Shown: positions 45,361 through 55,761 of the stretch, piece after piece
How the letters are laid out: each line of letters begins with the position of its first letter
How positions within the stretch are numbered: position 1 is the stretch's first letter
DNA from: Rostrohypoxylon terebratum
Taxonomy: Eukaryota > Ascomycota > Sordariomycetes > Xylariales > Hypoxylaceae
Assembly (NCBI GenBank): GCA_022497145.1
Contig: MU385877.1
Coordinates: forward strand, 124,001 to 188,000
Length of the DNA stretch: 64,000 nucleotides
Reading direction: 5' to 3'
Program-made: the position numbers and the translations under genes
The notes under the pieces: generated by a model
The model's database searches: none
The model's input: the letters and a program-made list of their open reading frames with translations, nothing else
What the model was told of the DNA's origin: nothing

Positions 45361-47954
45361 CTATTCTTTAATAAGGCCGCGCTTCGCGTCTTTGGCCATG
45401 AGCCCGACAAGGCTCTTCTCCGGCAACGGATACTTCGGGCGTCCACCGAGAATATCTACAACTTCCTTGTTGTCTAGCCAGTGTGCTGCCGTAGGTCTTC
45501 GGTTCTTCCAATCAGTTTCTTTCTCCTCTAATGTCTCCATAGGCGAGAAGACTACGTCCGCGCCTTTGATACCGATTACCGAGGCGCTTAAGGGGTCCCT
45601 ATTGATTTTCTCGGGGTTCTTCTGGGGCTTAGGCCCGTATTTCTCGAGATGTTGTATGCACTTGATAGCAAGCCTGACAGCACGGCACCTGTCCATTGGT
45701 GAAGGGACGCCACCCTGCTGGACGTGGCCGGGAATACTGTCTCTAGACTCAAATCGATCGTGAGCTTCCTCACGAATGATATCCGCGATGAGCTTGGCCG
45801 AGAAGACCTTGCTCGCCTTTTCGTTGACGAGAATCAACCGTCCTGCTCGCGACTGACCTCTATCCTTCTGGAAAACTTCTTTCAGATGTTTGACATCTGC
45901 AGTAAGCATTTCTAGGCTGATACCCTCTTCTGGGATATACACTGCACTTGCACCGACACCTAAACCTCCTAGAATTGCAGCATATCCGCACCGACCTCCT
46001 TGAGTCTCAATGACGAAAACTCGTCTCCGAGTAGCAGAGGCAGATTGTTTGATTTTGTCGCAGTAGGCGACAAGTTCATTCAGGCAGGTGTCAGATCCTA
46101 GAGAATATTCTGTGCCAGGGACGTTGTTTGAGATGGTTGCTGGCAATAGGGTCATAGGGATACAGAGCGAGGGGAACTTGGCCCTGGCTTTGCGTAGCTG
46201 CGAGACTGAGTGGAAGGCTTCGAACCCGCCGATTAAGAATAGCGCATCGAACTCATACTTTTCGATCAGCTTGGCAATCAGTTCCATGCCAGACTCTTCC
46301 GGAAGTTCGCGGTTTGTGCCTATCTCTGAGCCACCCTTGCTTGCCCATCCATCGACCTCCAACCAATCAAAATGCCGTACAGCACCAAGAGGTGTGTCGC
46401 CATGATGGCGCGCGAACCCAGCGAAACCGTTGTGGATTGCAAGAGGCTCATGCCCCCCTATTATTTCGTGGTCAGCTTTTTTCATCTACACATCAATAAA
46501 TAGCTAAGTGAATTCTCGGTTCATGATATCTAGCAAATTGATGAAAGCAATGTAAAAAATGGTGTCTTACGGGCTCGACAATAAGCTACGCCTGCACGAA
46601 TCGCGGCGTTCATACCACCGGCTGGTGCTCCTACGTTAATAAACCCAATTTTCATTCGCTGCAAGGCATTAGCATTCGTGGAAAATCGCCATGTTTGTTT
46701 CGAATGGACGTACTTTGCTGTCTTTTAAGTGAATGTCCTGATCAAGGCCCATAGTCGTAGTCATCATATAGGATTTATATTGATCAGAGAATTCGGTATC
46801 ACGCAGAGACATAGCTTTATCGAAGTCTTGCGCCTCGATAGCCTTGGCGACTTCTTTAGTTTCTTGTACGGCCTTCATCAAGGGCTTTCGGACGATCTTG
46901 TTCTCGGTGATAGCGATGACACAAGTCTCGGTTTCCGGTGTTGCCTCAAGTACGGCCTTAACGGCTTCTACCCCCTGTAAAGTTGCAAGCATCCTGTCGT
47001 ATGCGACTGCGGTACCACCTCTTTGAACGTGGCCGAGGGTGGTTATGCGGGTGTCGAGGGCAAGGCCTGATTTGTCGGCTAACAGATCTTTCACCATCTC
47101 CGGTGTGATCTTCGTCCCATGTCTATCGAGGGCACCTTCGGCGATGATGACGATAGTTTTACGCTTTCCCCAATCCCGGTGCTGTGGAAATTAGTTCTAA
47201 TCCGTCTGTGGCCTAGAAATTCTGGTGGAAAACGTACCTTCCTGATTACCTGGTTCATCTCTTCCTTCCAGTTGTCCTCCCTAGGTTTCTCTGGGATAAA
47301 GATAAAATCGGCACCAGTAGCAACACCTGCCATCAAGGCAAGCCAGCCACAGTGCCTCCCCATCACCTCTATAACGAATGCTCGTGAGTGAGAGGAAGCT
47401 GTAGCCTCAATATAATCGACCATCTCACAAATACGTGCTAAGGCGGAAAAGGCACCAATGGTGGCGTCGGTTCCAGAAAGATCGTTGTCGATCGAGCCGA
47501 CAAGACCAACGATGTTGAGATGTCGGTAGGGTTCGATCTGTTTGGCTGATAACTGGCCGGTTGACACTAGTTCTTCGAGTAGAGAAGGCCACTCAGCTCG
47601 GAATTTGTCGGCACCAGTAAGAGAACCGTCACCACCGCAGATGATGAGCGCGTCAATGCCGTTCAGGATTAAGTTCTTGGCGGCAGTCAGACGACCGGGG
47701 CGTTCATAGAATGCCATACACCTGGCGGTGCCTATCAATGTACCACCTTCGGAGAGGTATCCCCGGACATCGTTCCATTCCATCTTTCTGATGAAGTTAC
47801 CTCCTTGAACCAGACCCTCGTAACCTTCGTAAACGCAGTACGGGTCGCAATCGACGTGGATTGCCATACGTACGACAGCTCGGACAACGGCGTTCATTCC
47901 AGGCGAGTCGCCGCCGGAGGTCATGACGGCGATCTTCTTCTTTGGCGCCGCCAT
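45361..47954 (-). CDS. ATP-dependent 6-phosphofructokinase, eukaryotic two-lobed type, 789 aa
   Basis: Exons 47954-47238, 47181-46714, 46658-46571 and 46457-45361, all in phase. The enzyme phosphorylates fructose 6-phosphate to the 1,6-bisphosphate, the committed step of glycolysis, in the cytosol. The N-terminal half is catalytic: TSGGDSPGMNAVVR near residue 12, ICGGDGSLTGAD, GSIDNDLSGTDATIG with the catalytic Asp, and EVMGRHCGWLA. The C-terminal half is the diverged regulatory copy: MKIGFINVGAPAGGMNAAIR, FLIGGFEAFHSV, and ETQGGRCGYAA where the GRHCGW equivalent has changed. Length matches Aspergillus and Neurospora PFK. The 5' UTR is pyrimidine/purine mixed and unremarkable. Confidence 0.95.
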
Positions 47955-48170
47955 GTTGGGTATGTTGATTGGAGTAGCTAGAATGATTCAACTAGAGCTT
48001 AGAGTTCGAAGTTCAAAGGTCGAGGTAATAGTGGGATAGTGTGATAATGGGATTGAATAAAATATTCCAGTTCCGATTGACGGATGTTGACTACGAGGTA
48101 GGGTCTGTCTAAAGTAGCATATAGTGGTAAGTGTATGCATCTAAGGTTGAGAGGAACTGAGCTAGTAGGT

Positions 48171-48200
48171 TGGACGTGTGGACGTGTGGACGTGTGGACG
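48171..48200. repeat. 8-bp tandem repeat TGGACGTG, about 3.75 copies
   Basis: Perfect tandem copies of TGGACGTG, located ~220 bp upstream of the phosphofructokinase start. It could be a simple minisatellite or a promoter element; the sequence does not decide. Confidence 0.85.
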
Positions 48201-48244
48201 CGAAGGTGGGCGAGGAAGAGAAATTATAATAACTACCTACCTCT

Positions 48245-48259
48245 ACCTAGGTCCTAGGT
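48245..48259. repeat. 15-bp palindrome ACCTAGG-T-CCTAGGT
   Basis: Copy about 290 bp upstream of the phosphofructokinase start. Confidence 0.85.
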
Positions 48260-50308
48260 TACTACTGCGTAGGGGACCTGTACCTAGTGCGTTCTTTTCG
48301 TATGGATGTGAGTACCTAGTATATATCAGCCCACAGAATCCGACACTGAAACGAAGGTGTCAGGAGATACCTATAAATTGCTCTCAGTTTGGAAGAGGCA
48401 GCAATCGGACCGTCCACTGGTTCGTGGTCCGGTACGTTGTAGTACGAAAATGCGTGGTGGATTGATGTGACGAGGGAAAAAAAAAAGGCTGCTTACCCGC
48501 GCTGGATCTTCACCTATCAGTTAATACTATATGTCATCGTTTTAGAGAAGAGTAAAAATGAAATAAAAATAAACTACGCCAATTCGCGCGAACAAAAAGA
48601 AGCTCTTATCAATTATCAATGAGGGGCAGCTACTTCCAAGTTGAAAGTTCCAAATTACGTAGCTGCTATAAAGGCAAGTCCATCCCTTTGTTTTACCACC
48701 ATCCTACCCACTAGAAGCCCACTACGTGAAAACATGTGGATGTACCTACAGTACTGAGTATAATAACCCCGCTTACGTAGCTCCGTAGGCGACGGAAGTA
48801 ACCATAAACCCCTCACTAGTACACTACTCCGTACTCCGTACCTCCTGCTAGGTACTAGGTACCCCTAATATCCATGGGGGAATCATTCATTCGCAGTTAC
48901 TACCTCTGAGGTGTTTTCATCGTTTAAGTTTGTTGAATTTTTTTAATTCCCAATTTATCTCACAAGCTGTAGTTGAATGTTGAAGTTTTGAGTCCGGATA
49001 CCCTGATATTTGTTGAAATTGGTTGAATGTACCTAGTAGTAGTACCTGCCTAGCACGCACTTAACTATGACATCCATAGCCACTGAATTGGCGTCTTGGT
49101 ACAGATCCCCACTTGACGTATTCTTGTTCAAGTTGAGCTATAAAATGTGAGATATCCAATACGTGTATAGATATTAGATCTTCCCCATCCTATAGAGGTC
49201 AGTTATCCAATACACATGCGAAAATTCCCGCAGTAATAGGTGAGCCTCTGTGAGGACTGTGCGAGATGATGGTCGACAGTCGTTGCTCCCATCCTCTATG
49301 CAACCTAGCAACCTAGCGTCGTACCGACCCTCCATGCGCCATGCGTTTCCTAGCCGTTGTCCGATAGGCTGGTTTACATATTGAGGTATGCTGTCGTCAC
49401 AGCACTTCTCGAGACAAGCTCCAACAACCTGATCCGGCAACGATAGAAACTCAGAAATGTCGCATCAAATTTGAGTAATAGTTTGAGTTGGTATGATGGG
49501 GCCGACATGTTGCGTATTCTCGAATGATCTTGCACTAGATGTTATGACAAGATATTGCTTTGCGTGATCTGACCAGATGTTCCTATGGTTATGCTGAATG
49601 TTCGGGGAACACTTGGGCAACCCGAATCATACCATAAACATACTAAGAACTTGAAGCCTGTAATGTCTTTGCCAGCATGAGGGGAATCATGATCACCGAG
49701 TGAGCCCGTTCAACCTTGGGTATAGGTATATGGATACCGTGGACATATCGAGATACCTAATCGAGAGCTCAAGGGGTGAATAAGGGTTTCCCCTTTAGGG
49801 GATATAACACTAAGACTTATACAATCGTCTCGCATGACCTTTCGCGGAAGTTAAATGGCGCAACTCAAAAAAGTCTTGCCTGTAAGCGACGAGAGTCGGT
49901 CGCTGGTTGAAAGACAAAAGAATTGAGGAAGGGAATTTGAATGTACATAGGACAAGCCCGACAGCCGATTGATCTGTTACAGGGAACAGCTCCAAGTGGG
50001 TCTGATCTGCTAAACTTTAAAAAATCCGGAAGCCTGGATCAAACCTTGTTGGATGACTTAGTCTGGTTCATTGGCCACTAAATCACCAGCCACAGACACG
50101 CAGATCCCTGCTAATTTCGAGAAATACCTGTCTTTAAACCTATACCTACGAAGTAGTACCTATACCAAACATCTTCAGCAACCGATAGGTACATGCAAAT
50201 TACGAAGACGCGAGTATCTGCATTGTTTGCGCTCGAGTTCTCTCCAACACATGATTGCGACAGTAATAAGGATATAAAACGTATTATTCGAGTGATTTGC
50301 CTACCAAA

Positions 50309-52352
50309 ATGTCATCCTCAAGCTCCCCGTTCTCGCTGCGTCCTTGGCCGACCGGCGACAAAAAACCGAAAAATCTAAGCGAATTCATCACGCGTGTCAA
50401 CGCCGAACGCGGCGGCTTTCGCAATATGACCGAAGCAAAACTGCGAGAAGAAATCGCCGCGGAAGAAAACGGGCAAATAGAAGTAGACCAGTCTTCAGAT
50501 GGGGAAGAAGAGGAGGAGACCGACGATGACAAACAGAAGAACGTCATGGCTGCGCGAGAGGAATTCTTAAGAAACCTCGAGTAAGCGACTTCGTGATAAA
50601 TCCAGGTAGAAACAGCTATACTGACAACGTCCACCTAGGTCCGCTCATCAATCTGCTATGCTGGGTCTCGACTTCGTCTCTCTCCTAGCCTCGAGAAACA
50701 AACTTCACGAACCAGAAAAACAAGCAGAAGCTAAAGCTTCCCTTTCCCCTGCGCTACGAGAGCTAGTACCAATTGGAACGTTGGGCGGCTCCAAGGTGAA
50801 CGCGCCGACCGCATCAGAAGCACGAAAACAAGACGAAATCGCCATCGCTACCGGATGGAGACTTAAAGGCATTAATAATATGGTAGATTCTATTGTGGCA
50901 GCTGCGGAGAAGCTAGAGAAGGAGATGGAACTGGAAGCGAAATACTGGGCCGACATCTTGGCCGTTAGCGAAAATGGATGGGCAGTCTGTGCTTTGCCTA
51001 ACGAGCCTCATACGTTAGGCGTTCGATTTGGATTTGCCGAGTCTGCACCCGAGTTCCGGAACAGTAGTATTGCTCCCCTGAGGCGCAACGATGATGGAAC
51101 TGTCCGGCTAGATCTTGGTCGCATCGGCGGTGGCTCGCAAAGGATTAGAATTACGCTGAAGAAGAACGGTGAAATCGTGGATCAGTCACCTTTACCTCGA
51201 CGGACACCGGACGATGCACCTCTTCAAGACCGAGTACTTGAGGCTAGGAATACCGCTTTCCATCAAGAATTATGGTATGAAATTAGCCGAGAAGCTCGCG
51301 GTCTTCTGTCATCGGATGTCTACTCCAACTCATCAAGCATAACTTGGAAACAAGACTCAGAAACTCAAATGATATTTACCCTCGAAGACCTCGGCGAACC
51401 GGACAGCACGTACGAGAATATTTCTAATATCCAGTGTTCTTGCACTTTCTATTACGTCTACATGCAATTACTTCTATTCCAGGGCCATAGACAAAGCTAC
51501 AACCGACGAACTACAATGACACAACTCGCGCCCAATCGCGGGACTTCAAACCAGTCGTATGTTATCATACGTGCTGTGATCGCGAATCACGAGTACTTCA
51601 AGGACGGCAAGGTCTTTTCTAGCTTCCTAGAAGATTTGGTGTTCACTTTGAAACGTGCCGGCATTCCCACAGCCACTTGCAAATCAATATCGCAACCTCT
51701 TGTCCCAACCATCCTGCAAGCCAGTTCGACCCGCCGAAACACCAAGTCGGAACTCACCTTTATCAATCACCTTGTCGGCCGCCTCGAATCCCAGTTCGAG
51801 CTGACTATCACACCAGAAGCCCGGTTGTTCGCCCGTGGCGCCATCATGCTCATGCCACATTGCGGGATGGTCTTCCGCGTTTCTCTTACTCCGTTTCCAC
51901 CTCAGAACGGCGTCGGCGAAAACAACGCATCCACAAGCGCCGAGAATAAGGATAAGGGACCACCGAACCCCCTAGAGCTCACTTATCCGCCGCATGACCA
52001 GTATCCGAACGCGAAAGAAACTATATTTTATGTCCGACAAGCGGCGACCCGTGCTTTGTTGCAAAAGCTAACTGAAGAAGCGAGGGACAAAGCGCACAAT
52101 GATGACATTGAATTTTCCGAGACGATACGAGGCCCAGGTGTGACGGGCAGCGATGACAGGGAGGTCCACCTCGATATTACGGAGGAGGCGGACGGACAGC
52201 TGGCGCTGAGCATCGAGGCTCAGTGGCAATCTAAAGCAGACAAAAACATTACGAGCCGTCGTTGGACTTGGAGAGCTGGCTATGACGATGCGGAGGGAGA
52301 CAGTATTACAGATATCGTGGTTAAAGTCATGCAGGGACACCCGTCGCTCTAG
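50309..52352 (+). CDS. MED17: Mediator of RNA polymerase II transcription subunit 17 (Med17/Srb4), 661 aa
   Basis: Exons 50309-50580 and 50639-52352 join as GA|G TCC across a 58-nt intron ending CACCTAG. The start is the ATG giving MSSSSSPFSLRPWPTGDKKP, which fits Pezizomycotina Med17 (short N-terminus with SLRPWP). An acidic stretch (GEEEEETDDD) lies at ~65-75. LDFVSLLASRNKLHEPEKQ and VPIGTLGGSKV follow. The central block WRLKGINNMVDSIVAAAEKLEKE is the most typical Med17 segment. Med17 is the central scaffold of the Mediator head module, in the nucleus, linking activators to RNA polymerase II. No damage seen. Confidence 0.9.
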
Positions 52353-52742
52353 AGGAGTGCACCAGAGAGCCAGACGTCTGAGGAATATTTAGCCCATTTG
52401 TTGGATGAGCCTGTGATAAGGAGGGATGCGGATGGGGTTTTGGAGATCTTTTTTTGAGAGACGTTGCAGACGTTGCATAAACTCTCTGTAGCCACTTCGG
52501 GCGCTCCGGACATTGTGTATCTAGATAGTAGATACACCACAGCAGAATCATGCCAAGGAAAAAAATCGAGGCAGGTGGCACGTCGGGCATTAATGGGCTG
52601 CCTCTGTGTATAACGATACACGGCGCGTATGTTCCAGGCATTTATTATAGTATGCCGCGTCATCCATCCTATCTGTTATTAACTTTATCTCACGATAACA
52701 TAGTATATTTACTTCTATTCCTTACACGAGTCGGGTCAGAAA
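52353..52742. other. intergenic MED17 / HET gene
   Basis: 390 bp between two plus-strand genes. Nothing recognisable; it should hold the HET gene promoter in its right half. Confidence 0.4.
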
Positions 52743-53390
52743 ATGCCAATTTGCGATGTCTGTCGGAAAGGTTTCGAGGGGATTTGGGATCCCTCGAAAA
52801 CCAGGCGTGTCTGCACTACCAACGAATGGAAGAAATTTGCGGATCTTCCCAATAACCCCTGGGATATGCCAGAAAATCCCCCTGAAGATATGGAGCGATA
52901 TCATTTCCCAGAGTTCATCTTTGGACATCATGCCACGGAAGAAACATTCATACAAGCCGTGGATGAAGGATGTCTCGTTTGCAAAGCGGTGGATATTTCG
53001 GCGACTGGGGATGAAGAGATCAATCATGAAGTGTCGACTCTAGGATATTATACATTCTTGAACGTGAGTCAGAAAAAAAGCATGTCCAAAATAACAATCG
53101 GCATATATAAAAAAGGCATGTGGTTGACCTTTTTCATAGCGCCGCACAATTGTAGGTATTTATTTTTACGCTAGAGTTTCCCTATTTGTGCTAATTATCC
53201 TGCAGTCAGTGACACGATTCTGAAGCCTGCTACTATTAGTCCGTTCACAGGGGATGAAGACACTTGGGGCACTATCCTGGGATGGTTGAGCCAATGTCTC
53301 GAGAGACATACTTTGTGTGATCAGAGAGACACAACTCTTTATATTCCTAGCCGACTTATCAGATTAAACAACACAGCCATGGAGCCCACA

Positions 53391-53396
53391 TTTTTT
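53391..53396 (+). other. frameshift site, T6 homopolymer
   Basis: Left of this run the HET frame is in one phase; right of it the conserved LALSYCWG block is in the next phase. One T fewer would make the frames continuous. A sequencing error in a homopolymer is the alternative to a real mutation. Confidence 0.75.
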
Positions 53397-53822
53397 CGTT
53401 GTCGAACGAGACCAAGTAGATTCACGAAGTAAATACTTGGCGTTAAGCTATTGCTGGGGATCTAATGGGGGAAAATCGCAATTGAAGTTAACTCAATCTA
53501 CGATCGAACACCCTTCAAGGGAAAAGCCGTGTCGCACACTTCCAAAGACATTCCGAGATGCAATAGAGGTAGCGGGAAGATTAGGGATCAGTTACTTATG
53601 GATCGACAGCTTGTGTATCTTTCAAGACTCCGAGGAGGACTGGAGCAGAGAGTCCTCGTCAATGCGGGACGTGTACGGCAATGCATTCCTAACTATCGCA
53701 GCACTGGGAGCCGAGCACAGTGATGGCGGTCTATTCTTCCCACGCCAGCCTATGGAATACAAGCCGACAATTGTCAATTTCGGCATCGATAATGCTGAAA
53801 ATACACAGCCCTTCATAAGTTG

Positions 53823-53835
53823 CGACGAATATGGT
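53823..53835 (+). repeat. target-site duplication, left copy (13 bp)
   Basis: CGACGAATATGGT, identical to 54705-54717. It directly abuts the tetranucleotide tail of the inserted element. Confidence 0.85.
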
Positions 53836-53860
53836 TTGATTGATTGATTGATTGATTGAC
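53836..53860. repeat. TTGA tetranucleotide tail of the element
   Basis: About six tandem units, immediately at the left junction of the insertion; on the element's own strand this is a TCAA-type 3' tail. Confidence 0.85.
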
Positions 53861-54600
53861 TCTTACTCCGATTGACTATCTAAGGGGTATTATTTACATA
53901 CTCCAGTCATACGGAACTGCTGCAAGTAAATGTTCTAAGGTATAAGACCTTAACTATGGTTATATTACATCTTCTAAGAACTTTCCCACTAAGTTCTTAC
54001 ACCCAAAGGAAGGGGGAAACCTTATAACAACCAGAATAAAAACCCCCCAAGCACCTAGGAAAATAGTTATTAACATACTTCGACTTCAACTTAATCCAGT
54101 ATCGATTCGAAGGAGATCCGTACCTCACCGTACGGGTTCGGTTGAACCGGATTAGGGGGATCTTTATTGCCCCCCTGCGAGGCTTCGGTTTTATAACGAA
54201 CAAACAGCGATAAGGTTATATAGCCCTCGCTACACAGTTCTTCGGTAGGTTAGCTACGAAAAGGAGGGGTGGGGAAATTATGGTTCAATATATTATCGTC
54301 TTCAACTCATGGGTGGGGCGGTTACAAAGCAGCAACATACCCTCTCGTTGGCCTACGGTCTTAGTCTTTTAAGGGGTAGGCAAGGTCCCTCTTACGTTCA
54401 ATCTACAAAACGGATGGGTCGCCCTCAACTCGTCGTCGAAGGAGGCGGGTAACAACTTTAATAACGTCTCGTCCTTATAAAATTAACATACCGGGCCGTA
54501 TACAAACCGAGGCCGGAACGCGCTGGCATCGCTCCCTTAAAACTATAAGGTATAACAGGGTCCAAATCAATTCGAGAGAAAAAACCTTTGCAATAACAAA

Positions 54601-54704
54601 GGAAATCGAACCCCCTCCCTCGTGCTAGAACAAGCAGCTAGCGTGGTTTGTGAGAAAACCACAAACGAAGGCGGCCAGGCACTGGACCATTGCGTTATGT
54701 CACC
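54601..54704 (-). promoter_or_regulatory. tRNA-like head with RNA polymerase III A and B boxes
   Basis: The A box (TAACGCAATGG, from 54697 downward) and B box (54612-54601) lie 85 bases apart. That is longer than in a class I tRNA but possible for a class II tRNA with a long variable arm or an intron. The T-arm 3' strand reads TCCTT against GGGGG, as expected after C-to-T decay. Confidence 0.6.
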
Positions 54705-54717
54705 CGACGAATATGGT
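54705..54717 (+). repeat. target-site duplication, right copy (13 bp)
   Basis: CGACGAATATGGT, identical to 53823-53835. In frame it encodes the same DEYG at which the HET reading frame resumes. Confidence 0.85.
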
Positions 54718-55761
54718 AATTGGCAAGAGAGTTTCCTTGATGAACCTCTCTTGAAACGCGGCTGGGTGGTACAAGAAAGAATACTCTCGAAAAGAGCTCT
54801 ATACTTTGGATCAGAGCAGGTATTCTGGGAATGCTACGAGATTACGCGCTGCGAGACCCATCAAAAGACCCTGCAGTCGCTGAATGAGAGATCGACAATT
54901 GAAGTGGGCCATGTCTGGAAAGGGTTGACGGGTCACGATAGATATGCTTCCACCTGGAAGAATGATACGCAACAGCTCTTTGAGGATTGGTACTATCTGG
55001 TGGAAATGTATACTTCGTGTGAGCTTACCTATTCTAGAGATAAGCTGGTAGCGATGTCTGGAATAGTCAAAGACATGAGACAGCATCTTGTCAGGCTTAA
55101 GTGTGAAAGCACGAGATATTTAGCTGGAATATGGCAACAAGAACTACCGCAGGCATTACTTTGGGATCCAGAAGGGGGTGAGCATTATCGTCGACCTGAG
55201 ATATATCGTGCTCCATCCTGGTCGTGGGCTTCAATTGATGGAGTCATCGGATACAGGAGCTCTTTTTTATATAGCACAGATGGCTTAGAGATATTGTCAT
55301 CTGTCATTGGCGCATGGGTTACGCCTGTTAATCGCGGGGATGATACTGGCGAGGTTTCCGACGGTATGATTACTCTCGCCGGCATCTTAATAATCGCGAA
55401 TCTTGGACCGCTCCCCGAATCTAATGGATGCATCACCGAAAGGGCCATCATTGATCTTCGAGACTATGAAGACGACACTTTGTTATGTGAGACCAAGACG
55501 ATGAGCAAAACATACTGGGCAACAGTCACCTTCGACACTCAGGATGACAACTTTGATCAAATTTTCTGTTTGCCAATTATGAAAAAAGTATTTCATTGCG
55601 AGGGCAGATTCTCGCGGCATATTATTGAAGGCCTTGTCGTGACCAGAGTTGACGATGGAAATTACCGGCGCGTTGGGCATTTCACTATCACAACCGAAAC
55701 GGAAGATGAATATCGATCACTTCTTAAGAATGCTTCGCGAGGACACATCGACATTATTTGA

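Larger units (their letters stand above)
47955..50308. other. long divergent spacer between PFK and MED17
   Basis: 2.35 kb between two divergent genes, containing both promoters. It has an 8-bp tandem repeat (48171-48200), a palindrome ACCTAGG-T-CCTAGGT (48245-48259) and several TAGGTAC words. No gene recognised; frames at 49174-49440 and 49810-49995 show no domain. Confidence 0.4.
53836..54704 (-). mobile_element. tRNA-derived SINE-like retroposon inserted in the HET gene (869 bp)
   Basis: The limits are set by the 13-bp direct repeat on both sides. Read on the minus strand, the element starts at 54704 with seven bases (GGTGACA) in the acceptor-stem position. An A-box-like TAACGCAATGG follows at tRNA positions 8-19, one G-to-A mismatch from consensus. 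Two hairpins follow (TTTGTG/CACAAA and GCTAG/CTAGC), and a B box GGTTCGATTTCC lies at 54612-54601. The body of ~740 bp has no protein domain I recognise. The 3' end is a (TCAA)n tail of about six units next to the left repeat copy. tRNA head, tandem tail and a target repeat define SINEs; 869 bp is long for one, so a composite or a body shared with a LINE is possible. It carries no transposase or reverse transcriptase and would have depended on a partner LINE. Confidence 0.72.
52743..55761 (+). pseudogene. HET-domain (heterokaryon-incompatibility-type) gene, disrupted by frameshift and element insertion
   Basis: Exon 1 starts at 52743 (MPICDVCRKGFEGIW, with CLVCKAV further on). An intron at about 53154-53205 (GTAGGT...GCAG) joins to FSDTILKPATISPF. 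The frame continues to IPSRLIRLNNTAMEPTFF. The HET block itself then lies one base out of frame: VVERDQVDSRSKYLALSYCWG ... TLPKTFRDAIEVAGRLGISY, YLWIDSLCIFQDSEEDW and MRDVYGNAFLTIAAL. The shift falls at a run of six T (53391-53396); five T would restore the frame. At DEYG (53835) the gene is split by an 869-bp insertion and resumes at 54705 with DEYGNWQESFLDEPLLKRGW, VQERILSKRALYFG and the C-terminal region with APSWSWASIDG. Intact HET proteins trigger cell death on non-self fusion. This copy cannot give a full product. Confidence 0.88.

Noticed and set aside
53997..54203. Minus-strand frame inside the HET insertion, considered as a reverse-transcriptase remnant
   Set aside because: Only vague Arg/Tyr-rich sequence; no YxDD or other conserved reverse-transcriptase motif could be found, so the element is called non-coding.
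53836..54704. HET insertion considered as a spliced intron
   Set aside because: A direct repeat at the ends, a tetranucleotide tail and a length ten times the local introns fit insertion better; no GT/AG pair coincides with the frame break.
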